Positions 7,061 to 14,863 of a stretch of 21,550 nt of DNA are shown one piece after another. Source of the DNA: JBNJEA01 sp051745395. GTDB lineage: Bacteria; Desulfobacterota; Desulfobacteria; Desulfobacterales; Desulfosalsimonadaceae. Both the position numbers and the translations under genes were made by a program. Position 1 is the stretch's first letter; the number at the start of each line of letters is the position of its first letter. Below the pieces are notes generated by a model. It worked only from the letters and a program-made list of their open reading frames with translations. It was not told the origin of the DNA and did no database searches. The stretch covers positions 1 through 21,550 of the forward strand of contig JBNJEA010000049.1 of NCBI GenBank assembly GCA_051745395.1, in the 5' to 3' direction.

Positions 7061-8161
7061 ATGTCGCAAACAGCAGCCCCCATGCGGCCGATCTGGGTAG
7101 AAAGGCAAACCGGCGGCGTCCGGGTGATCGATCAGCGCCTGCTGCCGCGGAAATTTGAGATCGTCGAACTGGAAACCGTTGCCGATGTCATCCATGCCAT
7201 CACGGAGCTGATGGTCCGGGGTGCGCCTTTGATCGGGGTGACCGGCGCTTACGGGCTCTACGTGGCGGCAAAGACCGCCGGCGATAAAGCGGCAGACGAT
7301 TCCGTTTTGACCGAGGCGGCCGGGCGGATCAAGGCGGCCCGGCCCACGGCGGTCAACCTGGCATGGGCGGTGGACCGGACGCTTTCAGCCGTTTTGGCCG
7401 CCGGTACGGCAGAAGCGCGCATTATCGCAGCCCGGGAAGAAGCTGCGGCCATTGCCGAGCAAGAAGCGGAAAATTCAAGGCGCATCGGCAGATACGGCTG
7501 CGAGCTGATGGCCCGTATCATGGAAAACAAGGGCCGGCAAGGGCCGGTCAATATTTTAACCCACTGCAACGCCGGCTGGCTGGCCTGCATCGAGTGCGGA
7601 ACGGCCACGGCCCCCATATACGCCGCATATGAGCAGGGCATCGATGTGCATGTCTGGGTCGACGAAACCCGGCCCTTGAACCAGGGTGCCCGGCTGACCG
7701 CATGGGAACTGGGCCGGCACGGCATCGCCCACACTGTGATCGCAGACAATGCCGGCGGCCACCTCATGCAGCACGGCATGGTCGACATCGTGATCGTCGG
7801 CACGGACCGCACCACGGTGACCGGGGATGTGGCCAACAAGATCGGCACCTATTTGAAGGCCCTGGCGGCCGTGGACAACGATGTGCCGTTTTATGTGGCC
7901 CTGCCCTCGTCGACGTTTGACTGGGAGATCCGCGACGGCGTCGGAGAGATTCCAATCGAACTTCGCGATCCCGATGAAGTGCGCTACATGCCGGGATTGG
8001 AAAAAACAGAAAAGCATCTGCTGGTGCCCGACACAAGTCCGGCGGCCAACTACGCCTTTGATGTCACCCCGGCGCGCCTGGTGACCGGGTTTATCACCGA
8101 GCGCGGGATCTGCCGGGCCGAAGAGGCCGCCATTCGCCGGTTGTTTGATAAAAAAGATTGA
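7061..8161 (+). CDS. mtnA: S-methyl-5-thioribose-1-phosphate isomerase, 366 aa
   Basis: Isomerises methylthioribose-1-phosphate to methylthioribulose-1-phosphate in methionine salvage; in anaerobes the same enzyme can serve 5-deoxyribose-1-phosphate salvage. It belongs to the eIF2B-alpha-like fold. Visible motifs are MVRGAPLIGVTGAYGL, the catalytic Cys169 in ILTHCNAGWLA, and the catalytic Asp249 in VGTDRTTVTGDVANKIGTY, where GTDR replaces the more common GADR. The C-terminal part DVTPARLVTGFITERGI is also typical. The start at 7061 is set by GGGAGGT at 7050-7056; an in-frame TTG at 7046 would lie in front of that site. No other mtn gene is nearby. It heads a plus-strand group with the next two genes (gaps of 32 and 20 bases). 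Confidence 0.95.
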   Translation: MSQTAAPMRPIWVERQTGGVRVIDQRLLPRKFEIVELETVADVIHAITELMVRGAPLIGVTGAYGLYVAAKTAGDKAADDSVLTEAAGRIKAARPTAVNLAWAVDRTLSAVLAAGTAEARIIAAREEAAAIAEQEAENSRRIGRYGCELMARIMENKGRQGPVNILTHCNAGWLACIECGTATAPIYAAYEQGIDVHVWVDETRPLNQGARLTAWELGRHGIAHTVIADNAGGHLMQHGMVDIVIVGTDRTTVTGDVANKIGTYLKALAAVDNDVPFYVALPSSTFDWEIRDGVGEIPIELRDPDEVRYMPGLEKTEKHLLVPDTSPAANYAFDVTPARLVTGFITERGICRAEEAAIRRLFDKKD

Positions 8162-8193
8162 CTTCGCCGATTTCATCCGGATAAAAAAACCTC

Positions 8194-8682
8194 ATGCTAA
8201 GCGATATCGAAAAGAAAGTCATTGCCGTCATCCAGGGCGATATTCCGGTTTCCCGGCGGCCCTACAAGGAAATCGCCCAAAAGGTGGGCGTGGACGAGCA
8301 GACCGTGCTTTCCGTCCTGCGCGACCTTTACCGGCGGGGCATGATCCGGCGCTATGGCGCCACCCTGCGGCACCAGAAATCCGGCTACGTGGCCAACGCC
8401 ATGGTGGCCTGGCAGGTCGATGAAGAGCATGTGGACGAGGTGGGCCGGCAGATGGCCGAAGAACAGGCGATTTCCCACTGCTACCGCCGCGATCCGAGTG
8501 AAAAATGGCCCTACAACCTCTACACCATGATCCATGCCCACGACAAGGACTCCTGCCGGGAGCTGGCCCGGCAACTGTCGGAAAAAACCGGTGTGGAAAA
8601 CTACACGATCCTGTTTTCCGAAAAAGAGCTGAAAAAAACCTCCATGGTCTATTTCGAAGATGAGCTCGAAACCGAGGATTGA
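8194..8682 (+). CDS. Lrp/AsnC-type protein, probable siroheme decarboxylase-like (AhbA/AhbB family), 162 aa
   Basis: The N-terminal 60 residues form a winged-helix unit (YKEIAQKVGVDEQTVLSVLR...GMIRRYGATL), followed by an RAM-like alpha/beta domain. The segment SHCYRRDPSEKWPYNLYTMI (residues 94-113) matches the HxxYRR...WPYNLY pattern of the AhbA/AhbB/NirDLGH group, which decarboxylates siroheme to 12,18-didecarboxysiroheme in heme or heme d1 synthesis. Classical Lrp regulators lack this pattern. AhbA and AhbB normally act as a pair, yet only one gene is present here, so a partner elsewhere or a different role (heme-responsive regulator) is possible. No strong ribosome binding site precedes the ATG. 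It sits between mtnA and a B12-type radical SAM gene, probably in one transcript. Confidence 0.75.
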   Translation: MLSDIEKKVIAVIQGDIPVSRRPYKEIAQKVGVDEQTVLSVLRDLYRRGMIRRYGATLRHQKSGYVANAMVAWQVDEEHVDEVGRQMAEEQAISHCYRRDPSEKWPYNLYTMIHAHDKDSCRELARQLSEKTGVENYTILFSEKELKKTSMVYFEDELETED

Positions 8683-8702
8683 TGCATTTGATTATTTGAG
8701 CC

Positions 8703-10043
8703 TTGCGACAAGACCTTCCGCATATCCTTTGCGTCAACCCGTGGATTCATGATTTTGCGGCCTATGACGTCTGGGCCAAGCCCATGGGCCTGCTGACCAT
8801 CGCAGCCATCCTCCGCCAATCGGGTTTTTCTGTTTCCTATATCGACTGCCTGGACCGCTTCCATCCGAGGGAAAAGCCCGCCGATCCTCATGCCCGCGGC
8901 GGCCGGGGACCGTACCGCAAAACCCGCATCCCAAAGCCGGCCTGCCTTTCCGACGTGCCCCGTCATTTTTCCCGCTACGGCATCGATGCGCAATGGTTCC
9001 GCGAGGATCTGGCATCTGCGGCAAAACCGGACCTGGTTCTGGTGACCTCGTTGATGACGTATTGGTATACGGGCGTGCGGGAGACCATCGAAGTGATTCG
9101 CGGGATCTATCCGGACGTGCCGGTGGTGCTCGGCGGCATCTACGCCACGCTCTGGCCGGCGCATGCCAAAACGGCGGTCGGAGCCGATGAAATTGTCACC
9201 GGCCCGGCAGAAAGCCGTATTTTCGATACGGTGGCCCGTTATACAGGCGTTCGGAAAGATCCGGCATTTGACCTGCAGGACATGGATACCTGGCCGTATC
9301 CGGCCGCGGACTTGCAGCATCGCATCGGCTATGTTCCCCTGCTGACGGCCACGGGCTGCCCCTATGAGTGCGCCTATTGCGCATCGGGCCTGTTACAGCC
9401 CATGCGCCGGGTTCGCAGCCCCGAGGGCGTGGCCGCCGAAATCCGGTACTGGCACACCCGGCACGGGGTCTTGAATTTCGCGTTTTACGACGATGCCTTG
9501 CTGGTCCATCCCGAAACCCATGCCGTGCCGATGTTTGAGGCCATCGTGGCGCTAGGACTGGATCTGGCCTTTCATACGCCCAATGCCCTGCATGTGCGAA
9601 ATATCACCCCGAAAGTGGCCCGTTTGATGCGGGCGGCCGGGGTGAAAACCGTACGGCTGGGCGTGGAAACCACCGACTTTGCGACCCGGCGGATGGATCG
9701 AAAGATCAGTGAAGCGGAATTTGTGCAGGCGGCGGCATACTTGCGGGAGGCCGGGTTTGGCGGCGATCAGGTCGGGGCCTATTTGCTGGTCGGTCTGCCC
9801 GGTCAGGATATGGCCGCCGTAGAGGCCTCCATCAATGCGGTCAAGCAAAGCGGGATCACGCCGATTCTGGCCCATTATACCCCGATTCCGGGGACAAAAA
9901 TGTGGGAAGCGGCATGTGCGGCTTCCCGTTATGATCTGGCATCCGAGCCGCTGTATACCAACAATGCGGTCATGCCCTGCCAGCCGGCTTTTGACTGGCA
10001 GGACATTTCCCGTCTCAAGCAGCGGATCGCACCGGGAAATTAA
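8703..10043 (+). CDS. B12-binding-type radical SAM protein, function unknown, 446 aa
   Basis: An N-terminal Rossmann-like cobalamin-binding-type domain (about 1-180, starting HILCVNPWIHDFAAYD, with VLGGIYATLWPAHA) is followed by a radical SAM domain. The [4Fe-4S] cluster motif CPYECAYC uses Cys219, Cys223 and Cys226. The classical DxHxxG cobalamin His motif is absent, so cobalamin binding is not assured. A basic/Gly linker (ARGGRGPYRKTRIPKP, about 64-79) interrupts the first domain. The only start compatible with the frame is a TTG at 8703, because an in-frame stop lies at 8697-8699; the ribosome binding site is weak. Substrate unknown: placement behind an AhbA/AhbB-like gene suggests tetrapyrrole chemistry, but it does not look like AhbC or AhbD. 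Its stop is 13 bases from the convergent transketolase stop. Confidence 0.85.
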   Translation: MRQDLPHILCVNPWIHDFAAYDVWAKPMGLLTIAAILRQSGFSVSYIDCLDRFHPREKPADPHARGGRGPYRKTRIPKPACLSDVPRHFSRYGIDAQWFREDLASAAKPDLVLVTSLMTYWYTGVRETIEVIRGIYPDVPVVLGGIYATLWPAHAKTAVGADEIVTGPAESRIFDTVARYTGVRKDPAFDLQDMDTWPYPAADLQHRIGYVPLLTATGCPYECAYCASGLLQPMRRVRSPEGVAAEIRYWHTRHGVLNFAFYDDALLVHPETHAVPMFEAIVALGLDLAFHTPNALHVRNITPKVARLMRAAGVKTVRLGVETTDFATRRMDRKISEAEFVQAAAYLREAGFGGDQVGAYLLVGLPGQDMAAVEASINAVKQSGITPILAHYTPIPGTKMWEAACAASRYDLASEPLYTNNAVMPCQPAFDWQDISRLKQRIAPGN

Positions 10044-10056
10044 TCGGTTTTGTCCT

Positions 10057-12084
10057 TTACTTTTTCAGCAGGCCAAGCGCCGTGCGGACCACGTTGTCGA
10101 CGGTGAAACCGTACTGTTTCATCACTTCCCCGCCCGGAGCCGACGCGCCGAAGGTATTGACCCCGATCATGCCGCCTGTAGGGCCCACGTAGCGTTCCCA
10201 GCCCATGGTCAAGCCCGCTTCGATGGACAGTCGGACGGCCACATCGGCCGGCAGCACGCCGAGCTTGTAATCATCGGGCATGGTTTCAAAAATCTCCCAG
10301 CTCGGCATGGAGACCACACGGGCGGCAACCCCGCTTTCCGCGAGTTTTTCCTGGGCGGAAAGGGCAAGCGATACCTCGGAGCCCGAAGCGATCAGGATCA
10401 TGTCGGGTTTGTTCTTTGAATCGGACAGAACGTAAGCCCCGTTTTTGACACCTTCGGCCGGGGCATACCGGCTGCGGTCGATGACCGGCAGGCCCTGGCG
10501 GCTTAACACCAGCGCGGTGGGCCGGTCGTCGGTGGTCATGGCCACCTTCCAGGCCTCGGCGGTTTCGGTGGCATCGGCCGGGCGGATCACCTGGAGCTTG
10601 GGGATGGCCCGAAGAGATGCCAGTTGCTCCACCGGCTGGTGGGTGGGGCCGTCTTCGCCCACCGCCAGGCTGTCATGGGTGAAGATATAGGTAACCGGCA
10701 CGTCCATCAGTGCAGACAGCCGGATGGCCGGCCGCATGTAATCGGCAAAAACCAGGAAGGTGGCGCTGTAAGGCCTAAAGCCGCTGTGGAGCCAGATGCC
10801 GTTTGCGATTGCGCCCATGGCATGCTCGCGGACGCCGAAGCGGATGTTGCGGCCGTCGTATCGGTCTTTCTGATAATCGCGGTCGTCTGTGATCAGGGAT
10901 TTGTTGGAAGGGGCCAGGTCCGCCGATCCGCCGACAAGGTCGGGCAGCTTTTTGGCCAGGGCGTTTAACACGCTGCCGGAGGCCTTGCGGGTGGCCACGG
11001 CGCCGGTCTCATCCTTGAAATCCGGGATTTCGGCGTCCCAGTTTTCGGCCATCACCCGGTTGATCCGGTCCCAAAAAGCACGCGCCAGTTCGGGATAAGC
11101 CGATTGATAGGCTTCAAATTGCTGCTGCCACGCTTTTTCCGATTTTTCGCCTGCATCGACCGTTCGCCGGAAATGCGCCAGCACCGCTTCGGGAACGCAG
11201 AACAGCTCCTCGGGCGAACAGCCGTAAAACGATTTGGTCAGCCGGACTTCCTCTTCGCCCAAAGGCGCGCCGTGGGCATCGGCCGAGCCCTGCTTGTTGG
11301 GGCTGCCGTAGGCGATGTAGGTGCGCAGGATAATCAAAGACGGTTTTTCGGTTTCGGATTTGGCGGCCTCGATGGCCCGTGCGATGGCTTCGGTATCGTT
11401 TCCGTCGGCAACCTGGATGACGTGCCAGTTCTGGGCCTGGAAGCGCTGGGTGACATTTTCCGTAAAGGTGATTTCCGTGTTGCCCTCAATGGAGATCCGG
11501 TTGTCATCATAGAGGCAGATCAGCTTGGAAAGCCCCATGTGACCGGCAAGGGATGCCGATTCGTAGGAAATGCCTTCCATGAGATCGCCGTCGCCGCACA
11601 TGACATAAGTGTAATGGTCGACAATATCGTGGCCGGAACGGTTAAACAGCTCTGCCAATTGGCGTTCGGCCATGGCCATGCCCACGGCGGTGGCAAATCC
11701 CTGGCCCAGGGGGCCGGTGGTGGTCTCCACGCCCGGTGTGCGGCGCCCTTCGGGATGCCCCGGGGTCAGGCTCTGCCACTGCCGGAACTGCTCCAGGTCT
11801 TCTTTGGCGACGGGATAGCCGCAAAGGTAGAGCAGACTGTAGAGCATCATCGACGCATGGCCGGCTGACAGGACAAACCGGTCCCGGTCCGGCCATTCAT
11901 GGTTTTTCGGGTTATGCTTCAAAAACCGGGTCCACAGCACGTAAGCCGCCGGCGCCATGCCCATGGGCGCGCCGGGATGACCGGACTTGGCTTTCTGGAT
12001 GGCATCAATGGACAGGGTGCGAACCGTGTTGATGGCCATGGATTCCATGTCGTAGATGTTTCCGGCTGGATTTTCAGTCGTCAT
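10057..12084 (-). CDS. tkt: Transketolase, 675 aa
   Basis: Thiamine-diphosphate enzyme moving two-carbon units between sugar phosphates in the non-oxidative pentose phosphate pathway. The N-terminal domain begins with the usual TVRTLSIDAIQKAKSGHPGA; the ThDP motif starts at GDGDLMEGISYESASLAGH and ends near LYDDNRISIEG. The Pyr domain carries the catalytic Glu420 in GVREHAMGAIANG and the substrate motif THDSLAVGEDGPTHQPVEQL. The C-terminal domain ends VVRTALGLLKK. The length is that of a full-length single-chain bacterial enzyme. A clear AAAGGAG (complement of 12090-12096) precedes the start. It follows the CX4CX2C radical SAM gene by 26 bases and is probably co-transcribed. Together with glk and pgi it covers sugar-phosphate interconversion. 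Confidence 0.97.
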   Translation of the reverse strand: MTTENPAGNIYDMESMAINTVRTLSIDAIQKAKSGHPGAPMGMAPAAYVLWTRFLKHNPKNHEWPDRDRFVLSAGHASMMLYSLLYLCGYPVAKEDLEQFRQWQSLTPGHPEGRRTPGVETTTGPLGQGFATAVGMAMAERQLAELFNRSGHDIVDHYTYVMCGDGDLMEGISYESASLAGHMGLSKLICLYDDNRISIEGNTEITFTENVTQRFQAQNWHVIQVADGNDTEAIARAIEAAKSETEKPSLIILRTYIAYGSPNKQGSADAHGAPLGEEEVRLTKSFYGCSPEELFCVPEAVLAHFRRTVDAGEKSEKAWQQQFEAYQSAYPELARAFWDRINRVMAENWDAEIPDFKDETGAVATRKASGSVLNALAKKLPDLVGGSADLAPSNKSLITDDRDYQKDRYDGRNIRFGVREHAMGAIANGIWLHSGFRPYSATFLVFADYMRPAIRLSALMDVPVTYIFTHDSLAVGEDGPTHQPVEQLASLRAIPKLQVIRPADATETAEAWKVAMTTDDRPTALVLSRQGLPVIDRSRYAPAEGVKNGAYVLSDSKNKPDMILIASGSEVSLALSAQEKLAESGVAARVVSMPSWEIFETMPDDYKLGVLPADVAVRLSIEAGLTMGWERYVGPTGGMIGVNTFGASAPGGEVMKQYGFTVDNVVRTALGLLKK

Positions 12085-12110
12085 TCCGTCTCCTTTACGC
12101 GAATTCAGAT

Positions 12111-12980
12111 TTAGAGTGCTCTCAGAAATTCCGGCCGAAGCGCCACCTTGCCGGCCAAGGCCTCGTCGATCTGGTGCAGGATTTTTTCCTTGTCTTCCGG
12201 CAGCCTGGCCCGGACGGGCAGGTAATTCGATGCATGATTGGCATGAAACAACCCGTTGGACAGGTCCGTGTGCGCAAACATGGTGCGCAGTTCGGCCAGC
12301 ATCTCGTTGGAGCCGGGCAGCTCGAACTTGCCGGCTTCATAGTCGTCGTGCAGCGGGGTGCCGGGAATTAACATCAAAGAAAGCGCGCCCACAAATTCCG
12401 GATCAATGGCTGAGAGCACCTCCCCGGTGGCCTTGGCGTGGGTCTGGGACCGCTGCCGGCCGGCGATGCCCAAAAGCACGGTAATGGAAAGGCGGATACC
12501 CGCCGATCGGATTTTCTGGCCCATTTCGATCATGCGGGCGGCCGAGGCGCCTTTGCGGATGTTTTTCAGCGTTTCGTCATCGCCGGTTTCCAGGCCCATG
12601 TAGGCGAGCTGGAGGTTGTGGTCTCGCAGTTCTTTTAATTCCTCGACGGTTTTCATTTTAATGCCCTTGGTGTTGGCGTATAAGCTGACACGCTCGACCC
12701 AGGGCAGTTGTTTTTCGATTTCGGTTAAAATTTTAATGAGCCGTTTTTGCGGGATGATCAGCGCATCGCCGTCGCAGATAAACACCCGGTTTTGCCGCTT
12801 GCAGTTTTTCGCGGCAAAGGCGATGTCTTCCATGATGATGTCATCGGACTTGATTTTAAACCGTTCGCCCTTGTAGGTGCCGCAAAACGTGCATTTGTTG
12901 TGGGAACATCCGACCGTGACCTGCAGCAGGATGCTGTTGGCCTCGCTCGGCGGCCGGATGACCATGCCTTCATAATGCAT
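12111..12980 (-). CDS. Radical SAM protein with CX4CX2C cluster motif, 289 aa
   Basis: A single radical SAM domain is seen. The cluster motif reads CSHNKCTFC with Cys25, Cys30 and Cys33, one residue longer than the canonical CX3CX2C; the same spacing is known from memory in a family of uncharacterised stand-alone radical SAM proteins starting VTVGCSHNKCTFCG. Further motifs are ICDGDALIIP, the SAM-ribose strand AYMGLETGDDETLKNIRKG and a C-terminal SLMLIPGTPLHDDY, which is similar to coproporphyrinogen-III-oxidase-like and Elp3-like proteins. No accessory iron-sulfur or B12 domain is present. AAGGAGG (complement of 12988-12994) supports the start. Substrate unknown; co-transcription with tkt is inferred only from spacing. 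Confidence 0.88.
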   Translation of the reverse strand: MHYEGMVIRPPSEANSILLQVTVGCSHNKCTFCGTYKGERFKIKSDDIIMEDIAFAAKNCKRQNRVFICDGDALIIPQKRLIKILTEIEKQLPWVERVSLYANTKGIKMKTVEELKELRDHNLQLAYMGLETGDDETLKNIRKGASAARMIEMGQKIRSAGIRLSITVLLGIAGRQRSQTHAKATGEVLSAIDPEFVGALSLMLIPGTPLHDDYEAGKFELPGSNEMLAELRTMFAHTDLSNGLFHANHASNYLPVRARLPEDKEKILHQIDEALAGKVALRPEFLRAL

Positions 12981-13043
12981 GTGGATGCCTCCTTATTAAA
13001 TGCGCGTATCTTCAATCCCAATTTCGGTTTTAAAAGATTTTGC

Positions 13044-13063
13044 GCCGATTCGTGCCGATTCGT
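13044..13063. repeat. 10-bp perfect tandem duplication upstream of the hydroxylase gene
   Basis: GCCGATTCGT occurs twice back to back in the divergent intergenic region, followed at 13073-13078 by TATAAT and at 13082-13087 by GATAAT. It may be an operator-like direct repeat or a chance slippage; no matching -35 was found. The rest of this gap shows nothing recognisable. Confidence 0.35.
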
Positions 13064-13199
13064 CTTGAATTTTATAATTTCGATAATACTGTAAAACAGC
13101 AGGGGCGTTTGGCCGTTCTTTTATCCAGTATGGCGCGCAAATGCAACCCTTTTTATCCTATGTATCATATGTACGGCAAGCTCGGGGGAGAGAACTGGT

Positions 13200-14018
13200 A
13201 TGGATCAGGTAGCTGTTATTCGACTGGGTGCATTTGCCGCGGTGTTGCTGGTCATGGCGGCATGGGAAATCGGGTTCCGGCGCCGGGTACGTTCCGATGA
13301 AAAACCCCGCCGCTGGCGGCATAATCTCGGCATTATCGGAATCAACACCGTCTTGCTCCGCGTGGCTGCCCCCGCGCTGCCGGTGGTTGTGGCCCATTAC
13401 GCCCGCGAAAACGGCCTGGGGCTTTTAAACGCCGTTACCTTTCCCGATGCGGCGGCATTCGTTCTGGCCATCGTCATCCTGGATTTCATTATTTATCTCC
13501 AGCATGTGCTTTTTCATGCCGTACCGAATCTGTGGCGGCTGCACATGGTCCATCACGCGGACTTGGATATCGATGTCACAACGGGCATCCGGTTTCACCC
13601 CATCGAGATCCTGATTTCGGCGGGGATTAAAAACTGTGCTGTGCTGGCATTCGGGGTTTCGCCGGCGGCCGTGGTGGCATTCGAGGTGCTGCTCAATGCC
13701 ACGTCCATGTTCAACCACGCCAATGTCTACATGCCGGCAATGGTGGACCGGGTAATCCGCAGCATCATTGTCACCCCGGACATGCATCGGGTGCACCATT
13801 CCGTAATCATTCGGGAAACCAACAGCAATTTCGGCTTTAGCATAAGCTGGTGGGACCGGCTGCTGGGGACCTACCGGGCGCAGCCGCAAGCGGGGCATGA
13901 AAAAGTCACCATCGGCATCTCCCACGTCCGCCATCCATTGAGTTTCCGGCAGTTGCTGGTCATGCCGTTTTCGCATTCCCCGGGGGCTTATCCCATCAAT
14001 GCCAGCTTGAAAAAATAG
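13200..14018 (+). CDS. Sterol desaturase / fatty acid hydroxylase superfamily membrane protein, 272 aa
   Basis: An integral-membrane di-iron oxygenase-type protein. The histidine clusters that bind iron are all present: H102xxxH106 in HVLFHAVPN, H115xxH118H119 in LHMVHHADLD, His133, His173 in MFNHAN, and H196xxH199H200 in MHRVHHS. Hydrophobic helices lie at about 7-25, 44-66, 83-101 and 136-165. Members hydroxylate or desaturate lipids using O2, and the bacterial substrates are mostly unknown. GGGGAG at 13185-13190 precedes the start by nine bases. It is monocistronic and divergent from the radical SAM-tkt pair, ending at an intrinsic terminator. An O2-dependent lipid enzyme is notable in a likely anaerobe, though members can have other activities. 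Confidence 0.9.
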   Translation: MDQVAVIRLGAFAAVLLVMAAWEIGFRRRVRSDEKPRRWRHNLGIIGINTVLLRVAAPALPVVVAHYARENGLGLLNAVTFPDAAAFVLAIVILDFIIYLQHVLFHAVPNLWRLHMVHHADLDIDVTTGIRFHPIEILISAGIKNCAVLAFGVSPAAVVAFEVLLNATSMFNHANVYMPAMVDRVIRSIIVTPDMHRVHHSVIIRETNSNFGFSISWWDRLLGTYRAQPQAGHEKVTIGISHVRHPLSFRQLLVMPFSHSPGAYPINASLKK

Positions 14019-14027
14019 ACAATGGAC

Positions 14028-14068
14028 AAAAAAAAGCGCCCTCTGAAAAAGGACGCTCTTTTTTTACT
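14028..14068. terminator. Intrinsic terminator between convergent genes
   Basis: An A-rich run, the arms AGCGCCC and GGACGCT (one C-A mismatch), and a run of eight T follow the hydroxylase stop by 10 bases. The A run on the left makes it work for the opposite strand as well, where the response regulator ends. The stretch from there to 14185 holds nothing else recognisable. Confidence 0.8.
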
Positions 14069-14185
14069 CCCCCGGTTCCCCCTGAAATAAATTCCTGAGA
14101 ATGATTATTTGTAACCAAAACCTGTAGCCGGCACAATCGGGGGAACCCTGAAATGCAGATGCGCAAACCCTGATTTTTTGTTTTT

Positions 14186-14839
14186 TTATGCGTCCAGCGA
14201 CGTCAAGCCTTCGCGCAGGGCGATTTTGGTGAGCTCGGCAACGCTTTTTGCATTCAGTTTTTTCATCACCTGCTGCCGGTGGGTCTCCACGGTTTTTATG
14301 CTCACGTGAATCCGCTCGGCGATTTGCCTGGTGCTCAGGCCTTCGGCAATGAGTTGGAGAACTTCGCGTTCCCGGACGGTGAGCAATTCCTCCACCGTTT
14401 CCGCATCCGCCTGCAGGATCTGGGTGTAGTCTTTCATTACCGTATCTGCGATGCGGGGGCTTAGATAGCTTTTGTTTTCCACAACCGCGGATATGGCGCT
14501 GATGAGTTCATCGATGGCGCAGTTTTTCAGCAGGTATCCGGAAACACCGGCTTTGAGCATCCCGGTGACATAGCGGCGATCGGCATACATCGACAGCGCG
14601 ATGACCTGTGTGTCCGGCAAATCGGTGTAAATCTGGCGGGTGGCTTCAATGCCGTTTAATTCCGGCATGCTGATGTCCATGACCACCACATCGGGTTGAA
14701 GGTCCATGGCCATGCGGATGGCTTCCCGGCCGTTTTCCGCCTCTCCGATAACGGCCATGTCCGGCTGTTGTTCAAGCAGCGCCCGGAGCCCGTCCCGGGT
14801 GATTTTATGGTCATCGGCCAACAAGATTCGGATGCTCAT
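14186..14839 (-). CDS. NarL/FixJ-family response regulator, 217 aa
   Basis: The receiver domain (about 1-120) has the acidic pair Asp9/Asp10, the phospho-acceptor Asp55 in VVVMDISMPELNG, Ser83 in ALSM and Lys105 in YLLKN. A LuxR-type helix-turn-helix follows (LTVREREVLQLIAEGLSTRQ, then IAERIHVSIKTVETHRQQ). Length and layout are normal, so it is a DNA-binding transcription factor activated by phosphorylation. It starts 24 bases after the stop of the giant histidine kinase, with a good AGGGAGA site before the ATG, so the two almost certainly form one operon and a two-component pair. The kinase's HisKA_3-type end is the usual partner for NarL-type regulators. Target genes are not visible here. 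Confidence 0.95.
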   Translation of the reverse strand: MSIRILLADDHKITRDGLRALLEQQPDMAVIGEAENGREAIRMAMDLQPDVVVMDISMPELNGIEATRQIYTDLPDTQVIALSMYADRRYVTGMLKAGVSGYLLKNCAIDELISAISAVVENKSYLSPRIADTVMKDYTQILQADAETVEELLTVREREVLQLIAEGLSTRQIAERIHVSIKTVETHRQQVMKKLNAKSVAELTKIALREGLTSLDA

Positions 14840-14863
14840 CTTCGTCTCCCTGCAGCGAATGCT

